DNA from: CAYPSN01 sp041907025
GTDB taxonomy: Bacteria > Patescibacteriota > Saccharimonadia > CAILAD01 > JADZBC01
Direction: 5' to 3'
DNA length: 11,691 bases
NCBI GenBank assembly: GCA_041907025.1
Contig: JAYRIB010000052.1
Span: 1 to 11,691 of the forward strand
This document shows positions 1-6,843 of this stretch, piece after piece (the first letter of the stretch is position 1; each line of letters opens with the position of its first letter). Both the position numbers and the translations under genes were made by a program. A model generated the notes under the pieces. That model ran no database searches. It saw nothing but the letters and a program-made list of their open reading frames with translations, and had not been told where the DNA came from.

Positions 1-371
1 GCACAGCGATTCAGACAACATCTGACAGCGGTGCAATCGTTGCTGTGTCTTCGGTGGACGGCTTAATTGGAGAGCCCTATGGGGTGATATACTCAGCTAC
101 CAAAGCAGGGATCGTGTCACTCACAAAGTCTTTTGCTCGCAAGTTTAAGGATCCACTCATTCGGGTTAATGCAGTGGCACCAGGATTAATTGATACCCCG
201 CTAACAGCTAGTACAGGCGAGGATCCAAGTTGGACCACTGATCTTTCTGTTATTGAACGTATTGGTAAACCAGAAGAGGTTGCTTCAGCGGTGACTTTCT
301 TGCTCTCGAATAATGCCTCATTTATTACTGGCCAGATACTGGCGGTCGATGGCGGTTTCACGCTCAAGTAG
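1..371 (+). CDS. SDR-family oxidoreductase, 3' part only
   Basis: This is the C-terminal 122 residues of a classical short-chain dehydrogenase/reductase. The reading frame is open from base 3 at the window edge, so the true start and the N-terminal TGxxxGxG cofactor motif lie upstream; a GTG at 45 is internal. The catalytic triad is visible in family spacing: Ser in IVAVSS (fragment residue 17), then Tyr30 and Lys34 in YSATK. Later come NAVAPGLIDTP, typical of the segment after the active site, and the C-terminal GQILAVDGG found in FabG-like SDRs. The family catalyses NAD(P)H-dependent oxidation or reduction of alcohols and ketones in the cytoplasm. The substrate cannot be told from this part. 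FabG (3-oxoacyl-ACP reductase) and sugar or alcohol dehydrogenases are equally possible. It ends in TAG and converges with lepB 19 bp away, with no clear terminator between them. Confidence 0.93.
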   Translation, partial: TAIQTTSDSGAIVAVSSVDGLIGEPYGVIYSATKAGIVSLTKSFARKFKDPLIRVNAVAPGLIDTPLTASTGEDPSWTTDLSVIERIGKPEEVASAVTFLLSNNASFITGQILAVDGGFTLK

Positions 372-390
372 GCTTGCTAGCTGTTGGCTC

Positions 391-1233
391 TTAGTACGTT
401 GGATGCTTGAGTGGGCCGAGCTCGTTAATTGGCAACAGGCGGGCAGTTGCTACACCTACAATGTCCTCACGGGGTAGTTGGCCCCATTCGCGGGAATCAA
501 AACTACCATTGGGCTCACGGTTGTCGCCCATGACGAAGTACTTATTCTTCTCTACCACTTCATCAATGTCACCCTGGGTGACCGCTGACTGATCGATGTA
601 CGGCTCCTTTAATACTAGGCCCTCGGGATTGTCGCTGTTGTAAATCACTACTTTGCCGTCTTTCACCACAACCCTGTCACCAGGTAGACCAATTAAGCGT
701 TTAATAAAGAACGTACTTGGATTGTTAGGGTAACGAAACACCAGCACGTCCCCGCGTTTCAAGTCGAGGCTTGTGTCGAGGCCAAAAGTGGCTTTAACGT
801 TACTAAGGGTAAAGCCGACTTTGTCGATGATTAAGTAGTCGCCATCCTGGAAATCCGGGTTCATGCTGCTGCCCGACACGTAGAAGGCCTGGAATACGAA
901 GCTGTGCAGGAAGAGTACGATCAGGCCTGGTAAGATAATCCAGCTAAAGATAGTCTTAAGGACACCCAAGACCACACTGGGGCGGCGCTCCTCTTCGTCC
1001 TCAATTTCTTCCTCCTCTAGTAAAGGGGCTGTAGCAGTAGCTGGCTGTAGGGGCGGAGCAAGCTTGGGTGGCGTATGCGTAGGAGTAGCAGCCGGCTGCG
1101 TACCAGCGGCAGCCTCGGCAGGCTGGCTCTCGGTACTGGGAGCTGGCGGCTGAGTTTCGCCAGGCTGCATAAGAGGCACAGGAGTGATGTCTTCGGCTGG
1201 ATTGTCCGCCGATTGAGGGTTGTTGGGTTGCAT
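391..1233 (-). CDS. lepB: Signal peptidase I with a long acidic, proline-rich N-terminal extension
   Basis: Type I signal peptidase, which removes signal peptides from exported proteins on the outer face of the membrane. From the ATG at 1233 it is 280 residues. Residues 1-90 are rich in Pro, Thr, Ala and Glu with an acidic cluster (EEEEIEDEEE, about 73-82) and are probably disordered and cytoplasmic. One membrane segment spans about 97-119. The catalytic Ser123 lies in SGSSMNP, the general-base Lys178 in FFIKRLIGLPGD, and the conserved GDNREPNGSFDSR box at 236-248. All key residues are present, so it should be active. An in-frame ATG at 1242 overlaps the -10 box TATAAT (1246-1241), so the ATG at 1233, 7 bases after that box, is preferred and implies a leaderless mRNA. 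It diverges from the LCP gene. The unusual part is the N-terminal tail, which is absent in short Gram-positive enzymes. The stop is TAA. Confidence 0.96.
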   Translation of the reverse strand: MQPNNPQSADNPAEDITPVPLMQPGETQPPAPSTESQPAEAAAGTQPAATPTHTPPKLAPPLQPATATAPLLEEEEIEDEEERRPSVVLGVLKTIFSWIILPGLIVLFLHSFVFQAFYVSGSSMNPDFQDGDYLIIDKVGFTLSNVKATFGLDTSLDLKRGDVLVFRYPNNPSTFFIKRLIGLPGDRVVVKDGKVVIYNSDNPEGLVLKEPYIDQSAVTQGDIDEVVEKNKYFVMGDNREPNGSFDSREWGQLPREDIVGVATARLLPINELGPLKHPTY

Positions 1234-1240
1234 ATAGATC

Positions 1241-1270
1241 ATTATAGCGGGGCATAAGTACTATCGGCAA
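1241..1270 (-). promoter_or_regulatory. Promoter of lepB, leaderless type
   Basis: On the minus strand TTGCCG (1270-1265, 4 of 6 to the -35 consensus) is followed after 18 bp by a perfect TATAAT (1246-1241). The ATG at 1233 comes 7 bases after the -10 box, about where transcription should begin. No Shine-Dalgarno sequence fits this start. The geometry matches that of the divergent LCP promoter. The hexamers are seen; function is inferred. Confidence 0.62.
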
Positions 1271-1291
1271 GTATGATTGTACCGTAACCGC

Positions 1292-1321
1292 TTTACGAGT
1301 GAGGGGTTGGTTCACTATAAT
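1292..1321 (+). promoter_or_regulatory. Promoter of the LCP gene, leaderless type
   Basis: TTTACG (1292-1297, 4 of 6 to the -35 consensus) is followed after 18 bp by a perfect TATAAT (1316-1321). The ATG at 1329 begins exactly 7 bases after the -10 box, the same spacing as in the divergent lepB promoter. In-frame starts further up (GTG 1299, ATG 1320) lie within the promoter and would not be in the transcript. No ribosome binding site is visible. Confidence 0.62.
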
Positions 1322-1328
1322 GCTAACA

Positions 1329-2777
1329 ATGACAAGCAAACAAAAGCACGACGTGACGACGAAGGATCCACGTCGCAACCTGGGGGGTGGCGATCCTGCT
1401 TTTGTTTATGACCCTAGGAGCCGCAAAATTCGCAAGCCCCACAAGCTACGCGTGGCGATAATATCCCTGGCCCTTATTGTGCTCGCCGGCGGTAGCGCCT
1501 TTGCAGCCAAGAGCTACTTTTCACTCAACAAGGTCATTCAGCGTAACACGGGGGTAAGCGCAGCTGGCCTTAAAGGGAAATTAGAGGTGTCCCAGCTCAA
1601 AGGTGAAGGCGAGGGGCGGGTAAACATACTGCTCCTTGGCGTGGGCGACAGCGGACATGCTGGGGCTAAGCTGAGTGATACGATGATGGTACTCAGCATT
1701 GACCCCCAAACAAACGATGTGGCCATGCTAGGGATTCCACGTGATCTGTGGGTGAATGTACCGCGGTTTGGTTATAGCAAGATTAACGCCGCACATGCCT
1801 ACGGCGAGCAGCTTAATGAAGGCGGCGGTCCCGACATGGCGAAGAAGGTGGTCTCGACTGCGCTAGGGGTGCCAATTCACTACTTCATTCGGACTGACTT
1901 TACGGCTTTTCGCCAGGCAGTTGATACTGTGGGTGGCGTGGACGTTACCGTAGAGCAGGCCCTGTATGACTCTGAGTACCCCTGTGAGAAGAATGCAAAT
2001 TATAGTTGTGGTTTCAGTATGAAGGCCGGCCCGCAACACTTAGACGGTGCCACTGCACTGCGTTATGTGCGTTGTCGCAAGGGTAACTGCGGCGATGACT
2101 TTGGTCGTGCCAAACGCCAACAACAAGTGCTAGCAGCATTGCGTACTAAGGCCTTGAACCTCAAGACGCTGCTTGATCCAACCAGGCTTGGCGGGCTGGT
2201 CGATACGGTAGGCGACAATATTCGGACCGACTTGCAGCTAACCGAGATTCAGCGACTCGTCGAAATCACCAAGAAGCTTGATACTACGAAGATGGTTAAC
2301 GCGGTGCTTGATAACGAAGATAATGGTACAAACCTGGTTCGTACTGCTAACATCGGCGGCGCCAGTGTGGTTGTGCCAACGGCCGGCATAGGTAACTACA
2401 CAGCCATTCAGCGCTTTGTGCGCTCGATCTTTGTGGATGGCTACATTAAGCAAGAAGCTGCGCGTATTCAAGTAGAGAATGGCACAATGAAGGTGGGCTT
2501 GGCGCTAAGCGCTGCCAATATCCTTAAGAGTTACAGTTATAACGTGGTCAGTACTGTTATGGCTGACCGTGCAACCTACGCAACAACTCAGATTATTGAT
2601 TACTCTGCCGGCAAAAAGCCGTATACTATAAAGTATCTGGAGAAACGGTTTGGAGTGAAGGCCATTGCCGCCCAGAATGTTGCGCCGACTGCTAGCCCAG
2701 CTACGGGGGTGACTGTGGCACCGCAAAAGCCAGATATTAGCGTGATTGTTGGTGCTGACTACGCCCCAACCAACTAG
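1329..2777 (+). CDS. LCP family (LytR-CpsA-Psr) cell-envelope glycopolymer transferase
   Basis: LCP proteins transfer lipid-linked glycopolymers onto cell-wall peptidoglycan outside the membrane. Read from ATG 1329 the protein has 482 residues: a basic cytoplasmic N terminus (1-41), one membrane anchor (about 42-60), the LCP domain (about 97-275), and a C-terminal region (about 376-475) resembling the LytR_C domain. Family signatures are visible: LLLGVGD (101-107), SDTMMVLSIDP, the IPRD arginine (Arg138), VGGVDV (201-206), LDGATALRYVRCR (238-250), and FGRAKRQQQVL (258-268), whose Arg residues bind the polyprenyl pyrophosphate in known LCP structures. Four cysteines (219, 227, 249, 254) fall in the extracytoplasmic catalytic domain and could form two disulfides. 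The C-terminal domain suggests a LytR/Cps2A-like architecture. It is followed 8 bp later by a membrane protein gene that may share its transcript. The native polymer is unknown. The stop is TAG. Confidence 0.93.
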   Translation: MTSKQKHDVTTKDPRRNLGGGDPAFVYDPRSRKIRKPHKLRVAIISLALIVLAGGSAFAAKSYFSLNKVIQRNTGVSAAGLKGKLEVSQLKGEGEGRVNILLLGVGDSGHAGAKLSDTMMVLSIDPQTNDVAMLGIPRDLWVNVPRFGYSKINAAHAYGEQLNEGGGPDMAKKVVSTALGVPIHYFIRTDFTAFRQAVDTVGGVDVTVEQALYDSEYPCEKNANYSCGFSMKAGPQHLDGATALRYVRCRKGNCGDDFGRAKRQQQVLAALRTKALNLKTLLDPTRLGGLVDTVGDNIRTDLQLTEIQRLVEITKKLDTTKMVNAVLDNEDNGTNLVRTANIGGASVVVPTAGIGNYTAIQRFVRSIFVDGYIKQEAARIQVENGTMKVGLALSAANILKSYSYNVVSTVMADRATYATTQIIDYSAGKKPYTIKYLEKRFGVKAIAAQNVAPTASPATGVTVAPQKPDISVIVGADYAPTN

Positions 2778-2785
2778 AATAGCTT

Positions 2786-3568
2786 ATGACAAAAACCCAG
2801 CGAACTATCCTCTTCTTTCTGCCCGTGCAAGCACTGGTTATCTTTTTATTCTTCTTCTTAACACGCTATTGGTACTTCGGCTTGGCTCTGCAGGCTGGAC
2901 TAACCTTCTTCATGATCAGGCGGGTGTTAAGCGGCGGGAATAGGCCGGTGGTGTTGGCCAAGTCGACGCAGCCTGTTTTGTTCCTGTTCTCCGCCTCGCT
3001 CTATAGTATGCTCTTAGTTCAGCTCTACGGCGTAGGTATACCATTCTTTGTAGCTCAAACGATTGTAGTGAGCCTGCTATATGGCTTGATCAGTCTAGCT
3101 GTTTTGCGCAGTCATACGCCAGCCTGGACTATTAGTGCTATTGCTCTGGCTCAAGTTGGATTGGTCATCAACTTTGCCGCGCTAAGCATGGCTTATTGGC
3201 GTGTACCAGGCTTCATAGTGTTACCATTCGTGTTTGTAGTCTGTACCTACATTGCCCTTTGGTGGTTGATCGAGGTCGACAAGCCCAACGCTGCCGCCCC
3301 TGTCTATGCGAGCGTGTTTGGTCTGCTTGCAACTGAATTGCTTTGGGTTTATTCGCACTGGGTACTTGTATACCAACTTCCGCGTATCAATGTCGTTTTG
3401 GCTCAAGTAGCATTCGTCATTACTGCGCTGGCCTACAGTTTAGGGGGAGTGTACATACACAGATCGCAACGCCCTAAGCGCAAACAAATGATTGCTGAAT
3501 ATGGCATAGTATTTGTGATAGTTTTTATCGTGACGTTTGCGTCGACGCGCTGGATTAATGGGCTTTAA
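2786..3568 (+). CDS. Polytopic membrane protein of unknown function
   Basis: I do not recognise this family. The 260-residue product is very hydrophobic, with about eight or nine likely membrane spans near residues 8-26, 29-45, 63-81, 84-106, 113-134, 141-161, 172-193, 202-223 and 238-255. Short basic loops (RRVLSGGNRP near 45-54 and RSQRPKRKQ near 226-234) probably face the cytoplasm. No catalytic motif, periplasmic domain or nucleotide-binding site is apparent. It starts 8 bp after the LCP stop codon and has no good Shine-Dalgarno sequence, so it is probably translated from the LCP transcript. A TAGAAT hexamer 5 bases before the ATG resembles a -10 box, but it includes the LCP stop codon and lacks a clear -35. 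The position suggests a role linked to the envelope or to the LCP protein; that is inference only. The stop is TAA. Confidence 0.85.
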   Translation: MTKTQRTILFFLPVQALVIFLFFFLTRYWYFGLALQAGLTFFMIRRVLSGGNRPVVLAKSTQPVLFLFSASLYSMLLVQLYGVGIPFFVAQTIVVSLLYGLISLAVLRSHTPAWTISAIALAQVGLVINFAALSMAYWRVPGFIVLPFVFVVCTYIALWWLIEVDKPNAAAPVYASVFGLLATELLWVYSHWVLVYQLPRINVVLAQVAFVITALAYSLGGVYIHRSQRPKRKQMIAEYGIVFVIVFIVTFASTRWINGL

Positions 3569-3601
3569 GCAACCATTCAGGTTGGGGCACTAGATTAAAA
3601 C

Positions 3602-3607
3602 AAGGAG
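3602..3607 (+). promoter_or_regulatory. Shine-Dalgarno sequence of htrA
   Basis: AAGGAG ends 4 bases before the ATG at 3612. It is the strongest ribosome binding site in the window and fixes the htrA start. It contrasts with the neighbouring LCP and lepB genes, which have none. Confidence 0.82.
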
Positions 3608-3611
3608 AAAT

Positions 3612-4883
3612 ATGGACGAGAAGAACAAACAACCAACTACACCTAAGACTGCTGGCCCAAAGCCTTCAGCTGCGAAGCCAGCGTCGCCGAAGCCAGCGTC
3701 GCCGAAGCCAGCGTCGCCGAAGCCAGCTACCACTTTAGCAAGCTCGCCTTCCCAAGCTCGCAACCAGCCTCAAGGCGGCTTTAGGCAGCGAATTAGTATT
3801 GTTGCCGTAGTCGGCCTGTGCTTGCTGGCGGGCTTCGCTGGCTCATGGCTACAATCCAATGTGCTCGGCGGCAACTTGCGTACCATTGAAGAACGCAAAA
3901 GCTTACTCATTAAGGAAGACTCGGCCGTGATTGATGTCGCTCAGCAGGTTTCGCCCAGCGTCGTGAGCATTACGACTAATAGTAATACCGTAGACTTCTT
4001 TGGTCAGAGTCAGAACCAAGCTTCGTCGGGCACCGGTGTGATCCTTAAATCAAACGGCCTGATCCTGACTAACAAACACGTCGTGGAAGGTGGGCAGAGC
4101 TTTACTGTCATTACAAGTGATGGCAAAAAGTATGAGGATGCTAAGGTCGTAGCCAAAGATCCAAGTAACGACATCGCCTTTTTACAAATTTCGGCAACCG
4201 GTTTGACAGCGGCTAAGCTTGGCGACTCATCAAAAGTGCAAGTGGGGCAGCGAGTTATTGCTATCGGCAATGCTCTGGGTCAGTTTCAGAATACCGTTAC
4301 CACCGGCGTAATATCTGGTAAGAGCCGACCGATTACCGCCAGCGGTGGGGCTGGTGGCGCTGAGAGCTTGCAAAACCTCTTCCAGACCGATGCTGCTATT
4401 AATCCTGGAAACTCTGGCGGTCCGTTGGTTAACATCGCAGGGGAGGTGATTGGGCTTAATACCGCTGTAGCTGGTGACGGCGCTCAGAACATTGGCTTTG
4501 CTATCCCTATTAACGAGGCCAAGAAGGACATTACGAGTGTTTCGAACGGTGGCAAAATTGTCCGACCATACCTGGGCGTGCGTTACACGACGGTGACACA
4601 AGACATTGCCGCCAGTAATGATTTGGTCAGTGAGGCCATCGGTGGCGCCTATATTGGTGCTGGCAACAGCGAAGGGGTCCTGGCCGGCAGTCCAGCCGAC
4701 AAGTCAGGTTTACGCAATGGCGACATCATCATCAAACTAAACAACACAAAGCTCGATGAGGCCAACGCCCTGTCCTCGACCATTGCTCAGTATAATGTGG
4801 GCGACACGGTGGCTGTAACCTATTTGCGTGACGGTAAAACAAAGACCGTCAAAGTGAAGCTTGGTGAAGCTCCAGCCCAGTAG
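3612..4883 (+). CDS. htrA: HtrA/DegP-type trypsin-like serine protease with one PDZ domain
   Basis: A membrane-anchored serine protease of the HtrA family, which degrades or refolds damaged exported proteins. The 423 residues form a Lys/Pro/Ala/Ser-rich cytoplasmic segment (1-60), a membrane anchor (about 61-80), a chymotrypsin-like protease domain (about 105-305), and one PDZ domain (about 318-418). The catalytic triad is His156 (in LTNKHVVEG), Asp187 (in DPSNDIAFLQ), and Ser268 (in NPGNSGGPL), all in canonical contexts. The PDZ region contains SPADKSGLRNGDIIIKLN, the family pattern for the peptide-binding and oligomer-regulating domain. The N-terminal segment includes perfect 15-bp DNA repeats that encode KPASP units. 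The gene lies 43 bp after the membrane protein gene with its own strong ribosome binding site. I see no convincing promoter in that gap, so it may be co-transcribed with the LCP gene or have a weak promoter. It converges with prmC 15 bp away. The stop is TAG. Confidence 0.97.
   Translation: MDEKNKQPTTPKTAGPKPSAAKPASPKPASPKPASPKPATTLASSPSQARNQPQGGFRQRISIVAVVGLCLLAGFAGSWLQSNVLGGNLRTIEERKSLLIKEDSAVIDVAQQVSPSVVSITTNSNTVDFFGQSQNQASSGTGVILKSNGLILTNKHVVEGGQSFTVITSDGKKYEDAKVVAKDPSNDIAFLQISATGLTAAKLGDSSKVQVGQRVIAIGNALGQFQNTVTTGVISGKSRPITASGGAGGAESLQNLFQTDAAINPGNSGGPLVNIAGEVIGLNTAVAGDGAQNIGFAIPINEAKKDITSVSNGGKIVRPYLGVRYTTVTQDIAASNDLVSEAIGGAYIGAGNSEGVLAGSPADKSGLRNGDIIIKLNNTKLDEANALSSTIAQYNVGDTVAVTYLRDGKTKTVKVKLGEAPAQ
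3674..3727 (+). repeat. Perfect 15-bp tandem repeat inside htrA
   Basis: The unit GAAGCCAGCGTCGCC occurs three times without mismatch (3674-3688, 3689-3703, 3704-3718), followed by a 9-base partial copy (3719-3727). It keeps the frame and encodes consecutive KPASP pentapeptides in the cytoplasmic N terminus of HtrA. Exact identity at third codon positions points to recent expansion by slippage. Confidence 0.95.
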
Positions 4884-4898
4884 TTCACTCGCGCTCCT

Positions 4899-5702
4899 TT
4901 ATCGCAGTCGAAACCCAAGAATAAAGTAATCTTCCTCTATACATTCTAGGCCAATGGTTTTAGCTTCGGCTATGAGGGCTGCTTGCTGCCACGGGTCACA
5001 CTCGGTAAATAGCATGCCGCCAGGCTTAAGGTGGCTAGGAAGCTGCGCCAAAAAACGCCGGTAGATGTCGAGACCGTCTGGACCGCCAAACAGGGCGACG
5101 CCAGGTTCTTTCTGTACCTCGGGCATTAAGTCAGCATCATCGGCCAGATAAGGGAGATTACATACCACAACGTCGAACTTCTCACTAATGCCCTCGAACA
5201 AATCCGCCTGTTTTAATATGATATTCAAGTTATTGGCAGTAATGTTTTTACGAGCTACTTTGAGGGCTTCGGGGCTGTATTCGGTAGCCCAGACCTTGAG
5301 GTCAGGCCGATGGGTGGCGATGGCAATGGCAATGGCGCCACTGCCGGTGCCGATGTCGATGAGCCTGCCGCCTTTTGGCGTGTGTTTTATTGCTAGCTCT
5401 ACCATCTGCTCAGTCTCAACTCGCGGCGTCAACACCGTGTCGTCTATGTAGAGATCGATACCGTAGAACTCGCGCGTGTTGGTAAGGTGCACGACGGGCA
5501 CATGCTGGGCTCGCTTATGAATTAGAGCGTTGTAGGCCTCGAGTTGTTCTGGCAGTAGCTCATCCTGGTCATGCGCAAGGAGCCAGCTACGGTCGTGTCC
5601 GAGTACATGGCAGAGCAAAAGTTCGCTGTCGAGTCGCACAGAGTTAACGCTGGCAGCCGTGAGCGTGTCTTGGGCAATCCTTAGGGCTTCGGTAATCTTC
5701 AA
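4899..5702 (-). CDS. prmC: Release factor glutamine methyltransferase
   Basis: PrmC uses S-adenosylmethionine to N5-methylate the glutamine of the GGQ motif in release factors, which improves termination. The 267 residues match the normal family length: a helical N-terminal substrate-binding domain (about 1-80) and a Rossmann-like methyltransferase domain. The SAM motif is LIDIGTGSGAIAIAIA (114-129). The acidic residue after strand 2 lies in ATEYSP (139-144). The catalytic motif, usually NPPY, reads NLPY at 182-185, and the usual PRPETE-like segment reads PRVETE at 93-98. NLPY is the form found in the KsgA/Erm rRNA adenine methyltransferases, so the site is probably functional. The start codon overlaps the prfA stop by 4 bases (ATGA), so the enzyme is translationally coupled to its substrate. 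The stop is TAA. Confidence 0.95.
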   Translation of the reverse strand: MKITEALRIAQDTLTAASVNSVRLDSELLLCHVLGHDRSWLLAHDQDELLPEQLEAYNALIHKRAQHVPVVHLTNTREFYGIDLYIDDTVLTPRVETEQMVELAIKHTPKGGRLIDIGTGSGAIAIAIATHRPDLKVWATEYSPEALKVARKNITANNLNIILKQADLFEGISEKFDVVVCNLPYLADDADLMPEVQKEPGVALFGGPDGLDIYRRFLAQLPSHLKPGGMLFTECDPWQQAALIAEAKTIGLECIEEDYFILGFRLR

Positions 5703-6784
5703 GCCGTCGGCTCGCTCATTTCCCCTACCTGTAAGTCAAGCGCCTTGGTGATGTCGGCCTCGCGCAGGGCATCGAGCATGTCGTCGATTTCGCCATCAAT
5801 AAAGCCAGGCAGGTTGTGGCGAGTAAAACCGATGCGGTGGTCTGTTACGCGGTCCTGGGGAAAGTTGTAGGTGCGGATCTTTTCACTTCGGTCGCCCGTG
5901 CCAATCTGCGACAGGCGAGCTTCACCAAGCTCCTTTTGCTCTTGCTCTTGCTGCACGGCAAGTAGGCGCGAGCGTAAGATACTCATGGCCTTGAGCTTGT
6001 TCTTGAGCTGAGACTTCTCGTCTTGGCAGGTTACCACGGTGTTGGTTGGTACGTGTGTTATGCGCACGGCGCTGTCAGTGGTGTTGACACTCTGGCCGCC
6101 ATTGCCGCTGGAGCGATACACATCAATGCGCAAGTCGTTTGGATCAATCTCGATGTCATGCTCTTCGGCTTCGGGTAAAACAGCCACGGTAACCGTGGAG
6201 GTGTGAATACGGCCCGCTGATTCGGTGGCCGGTATGCGCTGCACGCGGTGCACACCCGATTCATACTTGAGCACGCCGTAGGCCTCTGGCCCACTGACTT
6301 CGGCAATCAACTCTTTGTAGCCACCAGATGTGCCAGGGTTCTCGCTCATGATGTTCATTTTAAGCCCGTGGCGCTCGCAGAAGCGCGCGTACATGCGACT
6401 GAGTTCGCCAGCGAACAAGCTAGATTCATCACCGCCAGCACCTGCGCGGATTTCAATAATCGCGTTTTTGACGTCATTCGGGTCTTTGGGTACCAGGGCA
6501 ACTCGCACCTTAGCTTTGAGCTCATCGAGCTTGGCTTCGAGGGCTGGAATCTCTGCCTTAGCAAGCTCGGCCATATCGGCGTCGCTTAAGAGCGCTTTGG
6601 CATCGCGCAGCTCAGTTTTGGTTTGTATGACGTCTTCAAAAAGTTCGAGCTTGGATTGCAGATCCCGTTGTTCATGCACTAACTGGGCCGAGCGGGGCGA
6701 GGCATAGGTCGCCGGGTCGCTCAGCTCAGTGCTGAGTTCGGCTAGGCGCTTAGTGAGTTCGTCGATATTGGCTTGATCTATCAT
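5699..6784 (-). CDS. prfA: Peptide chain release factor 1
   Basis: RF1 recognises UAA and UAG stop codons in the ribosomal A site and triggers release of the finished protein. At 361 residues it has normal length. The peptidyl-release motif GGQ is at 229-231 in RSSGNGGQSVNTTDSAV, and the stop-codon recognition tripeptide is PAT at 185-187 in RIPATESAGRIHTS, which identifies RF1 rather than RF2 (SPF). EIRAGAGGDE at 111-120 and the C-terminal basic segment with DRVTDHRIGF are also family hallmarks. The ATG at 6784 has AAGGA (6795-6791) 6 bases upstream. A TATAAT at 6826-6821 could be its -10 box and lies in the loop of a hairpin between rpmE and prfA. The prmC gene follows with a 4-base overlap. 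The TGA stop, embedded in that overlap, supports TGA being a normal stop here. Confidence 0.98.
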   Translation of the reverse strand: MIDQANIDELTKRLAELSTELSDPATYASPRSAQLVHEQRDLQSKLELFEDVIQTKTELRDAKALLSDADMAELAKAEIPALEAKLDELKAKVRVALVPKDPNDVKNAIIEIRAGAGGDESSLFAGELSRMYARFCERHGLKMNIMSENPGTSGGYKELIAEVSGPEAYGVLKYESGVHRVQRIPATESAGRIHTSTVTVAVLPEAEEHDIEIDPNDLRIDVYRSSGNGGQSVNTTDSAVRITHVPTNTVVTCQDEKSQLKNKLKAMSILRSRLLAVQQEQEQKELGEARLSQIGTGDRSEKIRTYNFPQDRVTDHRIGFTRHNLPGFIDGEIDDMLDALREADITKALDLQVGEMSEPTA

Positions 6785-6790
6785 AATGAT

Positions 6791-6795
6791 TCCTT
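6791..6795 (-). promoter_or_regulatory. Shine-Dalgarno sequence of prfA
   Basis: On the minus strand AAGGA lies 6 bases before the ATG at 6784, a normal spacing that supports this start. Confidence 0.7.
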
Positions 6796-6804
6796 AGTAA
6801 AATA

Positions 6805-6843
6805 AAACAACACTGGAGCTATTATAGCAAAGCAGCGTTGTTT
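6805..6843 (-). terminator. Hairpin after rpmE, possible intrinsic terminator
   Basis: On the minus strand an 11-bp stem (6843-6833 pairing with 6815-6805, ten Watson-Crick pairs and one G-U) encloses a 17-base loop and is followed directly by the T-rich run TATTTTA. It begins 9 bases after the rpmE stop codon. The stem is AT-rich at its base and the T-run is interrupted, so it may terminate only partially. The loop contains TATAAT inside the small palindrome GCTATAATAGC, so the same DNA may also carry the -10 box for prfA. Confidence 0.5.
6821..6826 (-). promoter_or_regulatory. Possible -10 box for prfA-prmC
   Basis: A perfect TATAAT on the minus strand lies 36 bases before the prfA ATG. 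Transcription would begin near 6814, leaving a leader of about 30 bases that carries the prfA ribosome binding site. No good -35 hexamer is found at 17-18 bp, and the box sits in the loop of the rpmE-prfA hairpin, so the call is tentative. Confidence 0.4.

Noticed and set aside
1001..1378. 125-residue minus-strand open frame over the lepB 5' end and the divergent promoters
   Set aside because: It overlaps the lepB tail in another frame and the LCP 5' end, has odd Ser/Ala/Tyr-rich composition and matches no family. It follows from the low-complexity coding of lepB.
2775..2780. TAGAAT as a separate leaderless promoter for the membrane protein gene
   Set aside because: It overlaps the LCP stop codon, lies only 5 bases before the ATG and lacks a -35, so read-through from the LCP gene is simpler.
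4230..4601. 123-residue minus-strand open frame inside htrA
   Set aside because: It is wholly antisense to the conserved protease domain, with no motif and no promoter or ribosome site.
4884..4898. Bidirectional terminator between convergent htrA and prmC
   Set aside because: The 15-bp gap shows no stem and no T-run on either strand.
6330..6707. 125-residue plus-strand open frame antisense to prfA
   Set aside because: The Ser/Ala-rich translation is the expected complement of Glu/Leu-rich coding in prfA, with no independent support.
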